Assembly (NCBI RefSeq): GCF_007748095.1
Contig: NZ_CP036287.1
Span: forward strand, 5,084,001-5,148,000
DNA length: 64,000 nt
Direction: 5' to 3'
From: Engelhardtia mirabilis
GTDB taxonomy: Bacteria; Planctomycetota; UBA1135; GCA-002686595
Position numbers and translations under genes: made by a program. Positions 36,906 through 46,852 of the stretch are shown here, one piece after another. A model generated the notes under the pieces. It searched no databases, was not told the origin of the DNA, and was given only the letters and a program-made list of their open reading frames with translations. Each line of letters begins with the position of its first letter. The first letter of the stretch is position 1.

Positions 36906-38846
36906 TCAGGGACGGTCCGCGCCAGTGACCCAGGTCAGTTCGACGGAGTCGACGCGGGGGGGCAGCCAGGGCTGGCCGGGGCGTGCCGGGCCCATGCCCA
37001 GCTCGATCAACAGGCGCACCGCTGGCGATTCTTCGAGCAACAACGGGTCGTCGACTGGACCGATTCGCTCGATTTCGCCGCTCGGCAGGGTGCGCTCGCC
37101 GAGGTATCGCACCCTCGCCCAGCCCAGGCCCGGATCGCTCGCCACCCGGGCCCCGGTCCAGCGCACCGATTCCTCCCGGGGCGAGAAGGGCGCCGAGAGC
37201 ACGGTCCAGCTCTGCGCCTCGCGCAGGGTATCCGCCGTCGGAGGGTCGATGTCCAGGGGCAACAGACGCGGTCGCCGCGAAAGGCGCGCGCCGTCTCCCA
37301 GGTCCGACTTCCACACCTCGGGCGCCGAGACCCGACCGTGAACGCGCAACCACCCTCCGGCGACCAGCACCAGGGGTCCGTCCACGCAGATGTCCCCGTC
37401 GATCACCAGATCCCCGCCGGCGATGATCACGGTCACCGGTTGAGCGGTCCGACCGAGGTGCTCGAGCCACTCGCTGAGGGTCTCGCCCGCGCCGAAGTCC
37501 ACGGTATCGAAGGCCGCCACGCCGCCTTCGTCGACGACCCGCTCGACCCAGTCCTCGTGGGGCAGGTCCCCGGTCCAACTGAGCGCGGGCCCGGCCAGGC
37601 GACGGTCCAATCGACCGTCGAGTTCGACCCGCCCCTGGGCGCGTAGGATCACCGGTCCCGAGTCGGGCAGCTCGCACAGGGCCCCGGCGGACAGGCCCAG
37701 GGAAGTCGCGGAGATCGACCTCGGCACCGGCCCCGAGGTCAGCAGCACCGGACCGTCGGCGCCGCTTCCGCAGGCGGCTGGCAGCCTCAGGGTCACCAGC
37801 CCCCCATCGTCCCACCAGGCGGTTCCGTCGACCCCGCTCGGCTCCTCGGGCGATCGCATGCCGGCGGACAGGAAGTCGAAGGTGCGATCGTGGGCCCGCG
37901 ATTCGCGCTGGGGTCCGACGACCGTCAGGGGTGCCAGGCCCCCGGGGACCGCGGCCCAGATCACCGCCGCGGGATTGCCGCCGAGATCGGTCGGGGGTGG
38001 CTGTAGTGGATCAAGGCCCAGGTGATGCTCGCCGGGGACCAGTCCGCGTCGCACGCCACTGGGGCCGAGGGGAACGAGCGCGATGCGTGCGCCCTCGGCG
38101 TCGTTGGCGATCAGCTCGGCCCGCAGGGGAATGCGGGTGAGCCTGAGGCTGCCAGCGGGAGGCCTTGACTGTTCGGTACCGCCCGGGCTCGAGGCAGCAC
38201 CCTCGCCCTCCGCACTGGTCTCGGCACTCTCGTAGCGCACCAGCTGGAACGACTCGCCCCGCACCGTGCGCGGGTCCAAGGGCTCGGCGCAGCGCAGCTC
38301 GATCGGTGCGGTGGCCTCGACCTCGGTCGAGGCAATCGTCAGGGGCTCCGCACGCCACAGGCTCGGATCCTCGAACAGGGGCTGTGCGCCCCCGGGCGCG
38401 GCGGTCACGAACTCGGCCCACCAGGTCGCCGCCAGGGGCTCGCCACTGCGCCCTCGGATTCCGTCGGGACGCGGGAACCCGGCCAACTCGATGCGGTAGC
38501 GCTGCCCAGGCTCGAAGCTTCCGTCGGAGAGCTCGGGCTCCAGGGGCGGGCGAGGATGAAAGCGCAGCCGCTCGGCGTCCACCTCGAAGCGGCCCGTCAC
38601 CGGACGGCCCCTGTCGTCAACGACACGCGCGCTGGACCGGTTCACCGAGGCCGGATCCAGGGGGGCGGAGAGGTGCACCGTCAACACCTCGTTGAGGAAC
38701 ACCCCGCTCTGACCAGCCTGGCGAAACAGCTCCACACGCAGGGACCTCGGCTCCTGACCCGATCGGTCGCAGCCACAGACCAGCAGCAGCGGCCCGGCGA
38801 CCACGGCCACTCGGAACCGCAACATGCTTCTGAGCGAGCTGCCCAT
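36906..38846 (-). CDS. Ig-like (Big_5) lipoprotein, short relative of family A
   Basis: 646 residues from the ATG at 38846 (an ATG at 38825 also works). The signal ends in 'LLLVCGC', with a lipidated Cys at 24 or 26. Residues ~40-150 are a Big_5-type Ig domain ('FLNEVLTVHLSAPLDPASVN'), and a second such domain starts with 'APIELRCAEPLDPRTV'. The later part has a short solenoid-like stretch ('VILRAQGRVELDGRLDR') and the C-terminal 'SVELTWV' strand seen at the ends of the giant proteins. It looks like a family A protein without the long Gly-rich middle. It lies directly upstream of the prepilin peptidase gene. Confidence 0.75.
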   Translation of the reverse strand: MGSSLRSMLRFRVAVVAGPLLLVCGCDRSGQEPRSLRVELFRQAGQSGVFLNEVLTVHLSAPLDPASVNRSSARVVDDRGRPVTGRFEVDAERLRFHPRPPLEPELSDGSFEPGQRYRIELAGFPRPDGIRGRSGEPLAATWWAEFVTAAPGGAQPLFEDPSLWRAEPLTIASTEVEATAPIELRCAEPLDPRTVRGESFQLVRYESAETSAEGEGAASSPGGTEQSRPPAGSLRLTRIPLRAELIANDAEGARIALVPLGPSGVRRGLVPGEHHLGLDPLQPPPTDLGGNPAAVIWAAVPGGLAPLTVVGPQRESRAHDRTFDFLSAGMRSPEEPSGVDGTAWWDDGGLVTLRLPAACGSGADGPVLLTSGPVPRSISATSLGLSAGALCELPDSGPVILRAQGRVELDGRLDRRLAGPALSWTGDLPHEDWVERVVDEGGVAAFDTVDFGAGETLSEWLEHLGRTAQPVTVIIAGGDLVIDGDICVDGPLVLVAGGWLRVHGRVSAPEVWKSDLGDGARLSRRPRLLPLDIDPPTADTLREAQSWTVLSAPFSPREESVRWTGARVASDPGLGWARVRYLGERTLPSGEIERIGPVDDPLLLEESPAVRLLIELGMGPARPGQPWLPPRVDSVELTWVTGADRP

Positions 38847-38954
38847 TGGTCCACATGATCCGCCGCGCCCCCCTGCCATCGCAACCGTGGAGCGCGGTCA
38901 CGCCGCGCGAGGGTCTCGCTCGGCCTCCTCGACGAGCGCCTCCGAACGCAGGCA

Positions 38955-38985
38955 CCCCCCGCCGCCCAGGTTGGACGACGGGGGG
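38955..38985 (-). terminator. hairpin after lipoprotein A3
   Basis: Arms ccccccgccg (38955-38964) and cgacgggggg (38976-38985), 11-nt loop. Nine of ten positions pair and the tenth is a G-U wobble in minus-strand RNA. It is 31 nt past the A3 stop. Confidence 0.55.
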
Positions 38986-39016
38986 CACCCGACGGATCGT
39001 GGGGCCCGGCCCCGGA

Positions 39017-42000
39017 TCAGAAGCGAATGGGGATCCGCAGGAAGTTCAGCTCCGGCAGGACCGTGTTACCCGTCACGCCGCCGCCACCGCTATCGAGGTC
39101 GAAGGTGACCTCGAACTGGAGGAAGCGCAGGCCATCGAGCAGCAGGGGCTGGCTCAGGAGGCCCGGATCGGACGTCCACGGAACCAGCGGGGTCTGCAGA
39201 TCAGGCCCACCGGAGGCGTTCTCGCCGAGCCCTTGGATCCGCATGCGGATCTCTTGGGTCAGCGGGACCTGGTCCAATTGGGAGCCCGTGACCACGCGGA
39301 AGTAGCGCGGGATGACCTCGAAAGTGGTGAAGTCCGGAGCACCGAACCCGTCCACGAACTCGGTCAGCGTGCCTTCGTTCGCGGTCATCGCGAAGGTCAA
39401 GACCACGTCACCGCCCCCGACCTCGAGCAGGGTCGCATCGGCGATCGTCAACTTCCGCTCCACGGCTCCCTTGGTCAGCTTGACCCCGAAATCGACGAAC
39501 AGCTCCGGGTTGCGGAAGTAGACGTCGTTCGAGAACAGCTCCGTCGTCGCCACGCTCAGATCGGAGCAGTCGACCGAGGTGCCGCTACCGTCGTAGCAGT
39601 ACTCGCGCCCGGTGGCCGCGATCGCCGCGATACCGGCCGACGAGACGGCGACTTCGATCGTGCGCGCCACCGGATCGATGGCGGTGACCGTGACACCCGT
39701 CGTGGCCTGATCGAACACGGGCGGAAGCGGGTCGACCTTGCCGGCGGTCGTGTTGACCGCGCCCGTCGTCGGATCGATGCCGTCGAAGGCGTACAGCGTC
39801 AGCAACCCGGGCGTGTTCGCCGCCAAGGCGCCGAGCGGAATTGGCTTGGAGCGCGCACGGGAGGTGCTGCCGTAGGACGGGTACAGACGCCACGCCGTGG
39901 GCGTGGTGAGGCCGTCGATGGCCTGGGAGACCGTCTTGCCCGCCGGCGGGATCACGTTGCCCGTGGGGAAGGCCTCGAAGCTCTCCAGGTGGATCTGGAT
40001 CACACCGGCACCACCCTTGCCGCCGGCACCCTGCCCGGTCAACGAGCTCCCCTTACCCACAGCGCCGTTGCCGCCGCGTGCGGAGATGGCGTTGTTGGCC
40101 GGAGCCGCTGAGAGGTCGAGGACACCGGTGGTCTCGATCACGATCATGCCGCCGGAGCCGCCGCCGCCACCGCCGCCGACCTGGTTCGTGCCCGAGGTGC
40201 TCTCGCCCTCGCCGCCCTCACCACCGTCCGCCACGATCGCGCCGTTGGCGCCGAACACGACGTCACCGAGCACCAAGAGCTGCAACAGACCGCCGCCGGA
40301 GCCTCCGCCCCCGCCCTTCTTGTCGTCGGCGATGTCGAAGGTCGGAGCCGGGAACGAGTCCGTCTTCATCGTGTCGCCGCCGCCGCCGCCACCGGTGCCG
40401 GCGCGCGGCTCGGCCAACTCGCCGATCAGGAACACGTCGTCGAGGGTGTCGGTCAGGTTGACCGGGTCGAAGTAGAGACCGCTGAAGTCGTTGTAGACGA
40501 GCTTCGTTCCGGCGTAGACGGTCGAGCCCACGATGTTGACGGACACGCTGTCGACGAACACCGACGGACCGGGCAGACCACCGTTGGGCGGGGTCATGTT
40601 GTCCAGGGCGCCTTTGGCCTGCGGGGCACCGTCCTTGCCCGGCTCCGCTGCGAGTGCGGGGTACACGATCTCGCTCGAGAAGGAGCCACCACCGCCACCG
40701 GCTCCCCGACGAGCCTCGTCGTTGGAACCGGACTTGAAGCCGCCCTCGCCGCCTTCGCCACCGCCCGAGGCGATGCCACCTGCGCCGAAGCCATTCTCAC
40801 CCTTGGGGCTCGAGGTGGTCGTCAACGGGCTACCGCGGCCGCCCTTCCCGCTGCCGGCCAGGGAACCTGCGCCGGGTTGGGGAATGTTGGCCGAGTTGAG
40901 CTGGGACACCGGCAGGGCATCGAGACCGCTGACATCGATCGTGCCGAAGATCTCGACCTTGCCGGTGGCGAAGATCTGCGCCGGGTTGGGACCGATGATC
41001 CGCAGCGTGGCGCCCTCCTCGACCCGGAAGTCGTTCACGTTGACGATGCCGTTGACCACCGTCTGCTGCTGGCCCTGGGAGAAGTCGGGGCCGCCCAGGA
41101 TGGTCGAGGTGTCCGTGCTGAGCACGGCATTCGTGCCGGCCGGAATGACCCAGTCGAAGGCCCCGCCCGGACCGCCGGTCCCGAGGAACTGGAAGGACGC
41201 CTTCAGGCGACCATTGCCCCACTGCGCCTGGGGCTCGGGGAAGGTCGGCGTGACCTGCTCGAGCGAACCGACGGAATCGCCGCCCACGGTGAAGCCTTCG
41301 AAGATCTCGTCAGCGAGGATCTTGCCCGAGTCATCGGGATCGGACGGGTTGACCTCGAACAGCAAGCTCGCCTCGGACCGCGTCCGGAAGGGCGAGAACT
41401 TGGTCAGGGGCAGAAGACCCTGCTCTCCGACGATGTCCTGGAAGTCGGCCGACACGATCACGCGCATGTCGGCGTCCTGGGGCAGCACTCCTACCGGCTC
41501 CACGCGTACGCGTGCGCCGGCGCTGGTGCAGTTCGCGACCAGTTCCGTGCTGCTGGCCAGGGTCGACCAGGTGGAACCGCCATTGGTGCTGAACTGCAGC
41601 TCGATGCGATCCGAGGAGATGTTGTCCTCGTCCGGGCTGACCGGCTGGTTGAAGACCACGATCACCGCGAACTGCGAGGTCGCCTCGCTGAACAGGTTGA
41701 TCGGGTAGTCCGGCTCGACCGTGCTGAAGTCTTCGATCTTGACGCCGCCGACTACTGTCGGGTCGATCTCGAAGTACCGCTTGGAGCCGTCGGACAGCTC
41801 GATGTGCGTCGCGTCGACGATCGCCGTCGCGCCCTTCGGCCGCAGCACGACACCCGGCGAGCCCAGCTTGGTGTCCAGGAAGACTTCCTGGGCCGTGGTG
41901 CCGATCGGCGTGCTGAACAGGCGCTGCTGCGACTGGAGCAGGACCGCCCCCGTAGTCGAGGTGAGCGCCGAGCCGACGCTCACGTCAGCACCCAGGATCT

Positions 42001-42382
42001 GCAGGACGTAGGGCTGTCCATCCGGCTCGAGCCCCGCGTCGGAGAGATCCGGTTCCGTGGGGCAGCGCGGCTGGAACACGATCACGTTGGGGATCGTGTT
42101 GCCGCTGCTGTCGCTCTTGACGAGGAACTCTCCCAACGCCGGATCGCCCTGGGGCGTGCGTACGCTGATCGAGTTCGCGTTGACGGAGTTGAAATCCACG
42201 GGCGCCGAGAAGGTCATCTCGATCGGCCGGTTGATCTCCCAGGACGCGTTGTTGGGGACGGAGATGGCCGTCACCTCGAACTTGCCGCCACCGCCTCCTC
42301 CACCACAGGCAGACAGCCCTAGGGAGGCCGCCGCCAGTGTGAGGGTCGCGAGACCTGTTCGGTGGATCTTCTGCATCGTCAT
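39017..42382 (-). CDS. giant Gly-rich Ig-like lipoprotein A3
   Basis: 1121 residues from the ATG at 42382 (second ATG two codons on). The signal 'LTLAAASLGLSAC' gives the Cys at residue 26, followed at once by seven Gly. A Big_5 domain ('RPIEMTFSAPVDFNSVNANS') opens the mature part and another begins near 'FAVIVVFNQPVSPDEDNISS'. The centre (about 430-830) is solenoid-like with many Gly tracts ('GGGGSGGGLLQLLVLGDVVF', 'GAIVADGGEGGEG'). The C-terminus 'LRFLQFEVTFDLDSGG' ... 'LNFLRIPIRF' is a beta pair like the one that ends family B proteins, linking the two families. It has far fewer cysteines than A1/A2 and is a divergent copy. Function unknown; a surface role is inferred. Confidence 0.83.
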   Translation of the reverse strand: MTMQKIHRTGLATLTLAAASLGLSACGGGGGGGKFEVTAISVPNNASWEINRPIEMTFSAPVDFNSVNANSISVRTPQGDPALGEFLVKSDSSGNTIPNVIVFQPRCPTEPDLSDAGLEPDGQPYVLQILGADVSVGSALTSTTGAVLLQSQQRLFSTPIGTTAQEVFLDTKLGSPGVVLRPKGATAIVDATHIELSDGSKRYFEIDPTVVGGVKIEDFSTVEPDYPINLFSEATSQFAVIVVFNQPVSPDEDNISSDRIELQFSTNGGSTWSTLASSTELVANCTSAGARVRVEPVGVLPQDADMRVIVSADFQDIVGEQGLLPLTKFSPFRTRSEASLLFEVNPSDPDDSGKILADEIFEGFTVGGDSVGSLEQVTPTFPEPQAQWGNGRLKASFQFLGTGGPGGAFDWVIPAGTNAVLSTDTSTILGGPDFSQGQQQTVVNGIVNVNDFRVEEGATLRIIGPNPAQIFATGKVEIFGTIDVSGLDALPVSQLNSANIPQPGAGSLAGSGKGGRGSPLTTTSSPKGENGFGAGGIASGGGEGGEGGFKSGSNDEARRGAGGGGGSFSSEIVYPALAAEPGKDGAPQAKGALDNMTPPNGGLPGPSVFVDSVSVNIVGSTVYAGTKLVYNDFSGLYFDPVNLTDTLDDVFLIGELAEPRAGTGGGGGGDTMKTDSFPAPTFDIADDKKGGGGGSGGGLLQLLVLGDVVFGANGAIVADGGEGGEGESTSGTNQVGGGGGGGSGGMIVIETTGVLDLSAAPANNAISARGGNGAVGKGSSLTGQGAGGKGGAGVIQIHLESFEAFPTGNVIPPAGKTVSQAIDGLTTPTAWRLYPSYGSTSRARSKPIPLGALAANTPGLLTLYAFDGIDPTTGAVNTTAGKVDPLPPVFDQATTGVTVTAIDPVARTIEVAVSSAGIAAIAATGREYCYDGSGTSVDCSDLSVATTELFSNDVYFRNPELFVDFGVKLTKGAVERKLTIADATLLEVGGGDVVLTFAMTANEGTLTEFVDGFGAPDFTTFEVIPRYFRVVTGSQLDQVPLTQEIRMRIQGLGENASGGPDLQTPLVPWTSDPGLLSQPLLLDGLRFLQFEVTFDLDSGGGGVTGNTVLPELNFLRIPIRF

Positions 42383-42457
42383 TCCGCGTGGTGAGTGGCC
42401 GGCGTGGGGAGCCGGCAGGGAAGGGGTGGGTGTTGTTCGACGGGTTCGGAGAAAGAT

Positions 42458-42477
42458 GCGCCGGCCGCTGCCGGCGC
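42458..42477 (-). terminator. 8-bp hairpin immediately after lipoprotein B1
   Basis: Perfect stem gcgccggc / gccggcgc with a 4-nt loop, 7 nt past the B1 stop. On the minus strand it is followed by ATCTTTCTCC, a modest pyrimidine tract. It is a good intrinsic-terminator candidate. Confidence 0.6.
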
Positions 42478-42484
42478 TCGCCGA

Positions 42485-45400
42485 TCACCGGAAGAAGGCC
42501 AGACCGTAGGAGTTCAGCGTCGGGTTGAGCTCCGAGGCCGTGTTGCCGATGAAAGTGATCCGCGTCTGGACGAAGCGCTTGCCGGCCACATCGGCCAGGC
42601 TGCCCTTCCAGCTCGGATCGCTCCACGGGAAGCGCGGGTTGTCCGCGACCTGACCGTTGCCCGACAGCGGGCCGATGATCGGCTCGCCATAGACGTCAAG
42701 TCGGCTCGCATCGAGCATGGCTTCCTGGCCGACGAGCGAGCTGATGTTGTCTCCGCGCCAGTTGAAGGTCACCGACGTCCCGCCCGGCTGCTGCGCCGCG
42801 GTCGGCTCGACCACCGCTGCGACGTAGCTGTAGGGCGAGTTGCCGACGCCGATCAGCGGGTTCTGCTCGGCATCCATCAGGATCGTGTAGACACGGCTGA
42901 GGCGGATGACGACGTCCATCTGTCCCATGTAGACCGTGGGGTCACGCGGGGCAGTCGGCTGGCCGAGGGGAGCGATCGCCGGGTTGCCGTTGAAGCCACC
43001 CGTGGGATCGGTCTGCAGGTCAGGGTCCTTGTTCACCACCAGGCCGCCGGCGTTGGTGCCGCCGGTCGAGAAGGCGCGGAAGAAGGGCCGCGGAGACGAG
43101 GTGACGGCGATCGAGACGTCGAAGTTGTTGAGGCTCGTCTCCTCCGACGGGTAGCAACGGTACTCCATCAACAGCGGCAGACCGACCGACGGGATGCCCA
43201 GGGGCGTGTCGGCGCTGTTGGAGTCCTTGATCGACGGCCCGAACACGTCGCCGGAGGGCGTCGAGAGGCCCAGGACCGCGACCTCTTGCTCGGTGGGAGC
43301 GCCTGAGCCGATCAGGGAGTCGCCGTTGAGGTTGCCGTAGGACTGCACCGCGTTGTTGCGCCAGGTGAAGAAGGTCTTGTCCGTCTCGGACGAGGCCTGG
43401 TTCCAGGGCATCTGGAGCATTGGCGAGCCGGTCGTCGAGACGAACACGTCCGAACTCGAGACCGCGAAGCCGAGTTGCCGGGGGTGCATCAGTTGCGGCC
43501 CGGCCAGGGCATCCTCGAGGAAGTTCTCATCGAAGGACGCGGTGTTCCCGAGGCCCGACGAGGGGTACTTCGGCAGCAGCGTGTTCGGATCGATGATCTC
43601 GTCCGGAAGGTTGACGGCATGGCCAAGGCTGATCTCGAACTCGTCGTAGATCGTCGCGACCACCTGCCCCCCGAGCGGCGAAAGGGACAGGCCCTCGATG
43701 CTCAGGTTGTAGAACAGGTCGTTGGTCTGGCTGACGTCGAAGCCCGCGTCCATGTAGCGCCACATAAGGTGTGCCTTGGACCCCTGCGAGGAGAGCGGCG
43801 TCTGCAGCCCGGTCGTGATCTGCTGCATCACACCGACCATCGGCTGGCTGCGATCGACGACCGCCCCGAAGCGTTGCACCGGGCGGGGCTGGATCAAGCC
43901 CTTGGTCAGGTCGAACAGCAACTGCCCGCGGACTTCGGGTCCGTTCTCGGGCGTCTCGTCCGCCGAGTTGAAGCGCAGGACCCAGCCACCCGTGCTCTCC
44001 GACGCTGCGTTGGGGTCGATGTTGAACGAGACCCGGGGCAACTCGGCCTCCAGCACGTTGCCGGCCAGGTCGGTGATGCCACCGTCGTCCAGGTTCGAGA
44101 CCATGTTGAAGAAGAAGGTCTCGATGTTCCCGTTCGCGTGCTCGAAGGGCACCGTGGGCGAGAAGCGAGCTTCGCGGAAGTCCGGCGACGGAATCACCGA
44201 GCCGAGGATCAGATCGCTCGGCGTCGGCGCCGAGATGAGGGAGCCCGGCGGAGTCTCGCTCAAGCTCGCGTCGACGGTCGCGGTACGGGCGATGTAGAGC
44301 GTGTCGAAGGGACGCGCGGTGACCGGATCGAAGGGCTCGCTGAAGCGCACGATGAGCTTGGCGTTCGGCGACACCTGCGAGGCCGGCAGTTGGCCTGCGG
44401 CCGGGGAGAAGCGCACGAAGCAGGGCGCCTTGAGGCTGCCCAAGGACTGGCGCCACGGGGTCAGGAACTGAGCCGAGGTGCCGACGAGGTCGGACAGCTC
44501 GAAGGCGGGGGCGTCGAAGGGCACGTCGACCTTCACGTTCACAGCAGTCGTGCCCACGGTCGTCGCGGCCTCGATCACCTCGAAGCGCAACTCCTCGGAG
44601 ACCTGGATCACATCGCCGACGATGGGGTCCAAGGCGCAGTTCGCCACGTCGAATTCGAAGGTCAGGAGCAGGTCCTCGAGGGCCCCCGCCGCCGGATCGA
44701 CCGCGTTGGTGATCGACACTGGCTGGACACCGATCAGTCGAGGCTGCTCGAGGTCGACCAGGAAGCCGTTGTTGTCATCGTCCGGGTTGCCGGCGCGCAT
44801 CCCCCAACGCACGTCGAGGGTCGGCGAAGTGAAGTCGACAGGACCGCTGTCGTTGGTGTTGATCGTCGCACCCTTGACGTTCTTCAGCACCGAGAACTGA
44901 CCCACGGAGGTGTTGACCTTCGACGGGATCGTGATGCTGACGTTCGGATCGAGACCGTTCTCACTGGCCGGTAGGCCGATGCCGTTGGCCTGCACCACCT
45001 GTCCGATGGACGCCAGCTCGTCCTGGGAGATGGTGAAGTCGATGATCACCCGCGTGGTCCGGAACTTGCCGCCCGAAACTCCGCCGTGGTTCGGATCCGC
45101 GAAGATGCGCGCGTCGAAGGGCACGACCGGCGGTTCACCCGCGAAGACCTTGATGGTCGTGTTCGAGCCGATCGAAGCTTCGTCGAGCAGATCGTCGAAA
45201 CGCACGCTCAGGGCCGCGTTGCGCCCAACGAGGCTGTACGGAGGCAATTCGGTCGGAGAGAAGCCCTTCGGATCGATCGGCTTGAGGCCCTCGGCCGCCT
45301 GTGCCACGCGCACGGAGAAGAGCGTCTTGTCGACCTCCGCGTTGGCGTTCATCCGCAGACGCGACTCCCCGGTGACCGGGTTCGAGGTGAGCTCCCACTT

Positions 45401-45946
45401 GAGGAAGCCCAGCTCGAAGGCGGTCCGAACGTCTTCGCCGACCAGGAGGTCGGGGTAGACCAGACGCGTGTCGTAGAGCTCCGTGTTGAGCGGGTCCAAC
45501 TCGTACTCGGCCTGGTTCACGCCGGGCTTGAGGATCGTGTCGTACACGTCGACCAGCCGCCCCCAGGCCATGTCGATGATGCGGAACTCGGTCGCCTGAC
45601 CGCCGTTGTTCTCGTCGATGATGTACGCGTTGCCGTCCAGCAGGCCGCTCCCCCCGGGCTTGACCGCGGCCGAGCCGAGCAGGCCGGGCTGCGAAGCCGA
45701 GCCGCCGGTCGACCCGCCCCCACCACCGCAACTCGCGAGGACGACCAGACCGAAGCCCAGCGCCAGGCGTTGCAGGGCTGCGCCAGCTCGACGAGCAGCG
45801 ACGCCTCCTCCACCGACGGTAACGCCGCCGACGCGCGCGCTCCCAGCCCGGTCAACCCCGTGCAGACGGGCATCGCTGCCACGGGGAACCTCGAGATCAC
45901 CTCGGAAGGGCGACGGCTGGCTGGGTTGGATGATGGCTTCGTTCAT
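42485..45946 (-). CDS. giant lipoprotein B1 (family B, first of four tandem paralogues)
   Basis: 1153 residues. The leader is long: the lipobox Cys in 'LGFGLVVLASC' is residue 73. The mature N-terminal domain begins 'LLDGNAYIIDENNGG' and contains 'MAWGRLVDVYDT', 'LVYPDLLVGEDVRTAFE' and 'NAALSVRFDDLLDEASIG'. One or two Ig-like segments follow ('AKLIVRFSEPFDPVTARPFD'), then the family core 'SKAHLMWRYMDAGFDVSQT', 'LGFAVSSSDVF', 'LPLLMEYRCYP', 'AFSTGGTN' and 'YTILMDAEQNP'. It ends 'FVQTRITFIGNTASE' and 'SYGLAFFR'. The only cysteines in the mature part besides the lipid one are near residues 437, 509 and 931, all conserved in B2-B4. No known family recognised; a surface protein is inferred from the signal and Ig-like modules. 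Confidence 0.82.
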   Translation of the reverse strand: MNEAIIQPSQPSPFRGDLEVPRGSDARLHGVDRAGSARVGGVTVGGGGVAARRAGAALQRLALGFGLVVLASCGGGGGSTGGSASQPGLLGSAAVKPGGSGLLDGNAYIIDENNGGQATEFRIIDMAWGRLVDVYDTILKPGVNQAEYELDPLNTELYDTRLVYPDLLVGEDVRTAFELGFLKWELTSNPVTGESRLRMNANAEVDKTLFSVRVAQAAEGLKPIDPKGFSPTELPPYSLVGRNAALSVRFDDLLDEASIGSNTTIKVFAGEPPVVPFDARIFADPNHGGVSGGKFRTTRVIIDFTISQDELASIGQVVQANGIGLPASENGLDPNVSITIPSKVNTSVGQFSVLKNVKGATINTNDSGPVDFTSPTLDVRWGMRAGNPDDDNNGFLVDLEQPRLIGVQPVSITNAVDPAAGALEDLLLTFEFDVANCALDPIVGDVIQVSEELRFEVIEAATTVGTTAVNVKVDVPFDAPAFELSDLVGTSAQFLTPWRQSLGSLKAPCFVRFSPAAGQLPASQVSPNAKLIVRFSEPFDPVTARPFDTLYIARTATVDASLSETPPGSLISAPTPSDLILGSVIPSPDFREARFSPTVPFEHANGNIETFFFNMVSNLDDGGITDLAGNVLEAELPRVSFNIDPNAASESTGGWVLRFNSADETPENGPEVRGQLLFDLTKGLIQPRPVQRFGAVVDRSQPMVGVMQQITTGLQTPLSSQGSKAHLMWRYMDAGFDVSQTNDLFYNLSIEGLSLSPLGGQVVATIYDEFEISLGHAVNLPDEIIDPNTLLPKYPSSGLGNTASFDENFLEDALAGPQLMHPRQLGFAVSSSDVFVSTTGSPMLQMPWNQASSETDKTFFTWRNNAVQSYGNLNGDSLIGSGAPTEQEVAVLGLSTPSGDVFGPSIKDSNSADTPLGIPSVGLPLLMEYRCYPSEETSLNNFDVSIAVTSSPRPFFRAFSTGGTNAGGLVVNKDPDLQTDPTGGFNGNPAIAPLGQPTAPRDPTVYMGQMDVVIRLSRVYTILMDAEQNPLIGVGNSPYSYVAAVVEPTAAQQPGGTSVTFNWRGDNISSLVGQEAMLDASRLDVYGEPIIGPLSGNGQVADNPRFPWSDPSWKGSLADVAGKRFVQTRITFIGNTASELNPTLNSYGLAFFR

Positions 45947-46852
45947 GGCTGGTGCCCGAGTGGGGCGTTGGGGAGAGCGAGGCGGGGGATGGCCGGTGGG
46001 GATCCGTGGGGGGTCGCCGCGCTCACAACGACCTGCTGGCCGTGAGTGCGAGGCGACCGTCCACGGTGACCGGTCCGGGTCGTCGCCGCTCGGGCCGGCG
46101 CCGCCATGGCGTCAGCCCGGGGGGCTTCGGCCGGGGGCCGTCGGCTCGGACGGGTCCGATCGGGGGTCAGAGGCCCGGGGGAAGGCATCTGGCCGTCACC
46201 GACCCGTGTCCGCTCGTGCTCTTGCTGGGATTTCTCGTGGCTTGGATGGGGTGCCCGCGCTGCGAGGGCGCGCATTCTCGGGCGCACCACGGGGGCGGTC
46301 AAGGCAGGGCCCCGGGCAGCTTGTCGCCGGCGCCCCCCACCCTGGCCGCCGCGATGGGCGAGCGATGGAGAGCGAGGCGCCAGCGGCCGCCGTGGAGCAG
46401 ACCTGGCCATGACCACGATCAAGAAGCGTGCCGGCTAGCAGCCCCTGCTGTCGTGGGCCTGAGCCCCGGCCCGGGCCATCCGATCCGGTGCGAAGAGCGC
46501 CGGGGATCGGGTCCGGCACACACACACGTGCGGAAGCGCACACGATCCCGGCGCGCTCCAGGGGAACCAGCCTGTTCCCTGGCCGCCCCCCAGGCCACCG
46601 GCGCTCGGATCGGGCGCCCCGGCTCCGTCCGTCTCCGCACCCGAAGAGCGCGCCGAGGCCGATCTCAGGACCCGGCCGTCCCCTTGACACCGGAACCGCG
46701 AACTCGAGGTCCAGGGACACAAGCCCCCCAACGCTCCGCCGGATCCTCGACCAGGACGACCAACCGCCGCCGAGCGGCCGCCACTGCCGTCCTGGCCGAG
46801 GACTCCGGTGCGCGGCGCGCCCGGACCGCCCAGCGGCCCGGGCTTCCTCGCC
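45947..46852. other. 906-bp region without a supported gene, upstream of B1
   Basis: Open frames on both strands are Arg/Pro/Gly-rich, with no signal, motif or ribosome-binding site that would support them. It should hold the B1 promoter. A weak 6-bp hairpin at 46819-46843 lies past the B2 stop. It is the longest gene-free stretch in the window. Confidence 0.55.

Noticed and set aside
46819..46843. 6-bp hairpin after B2 as a terminator
   Set aside because: Too short with a 13-nt loop; not distinguishable from chance at this GC content.
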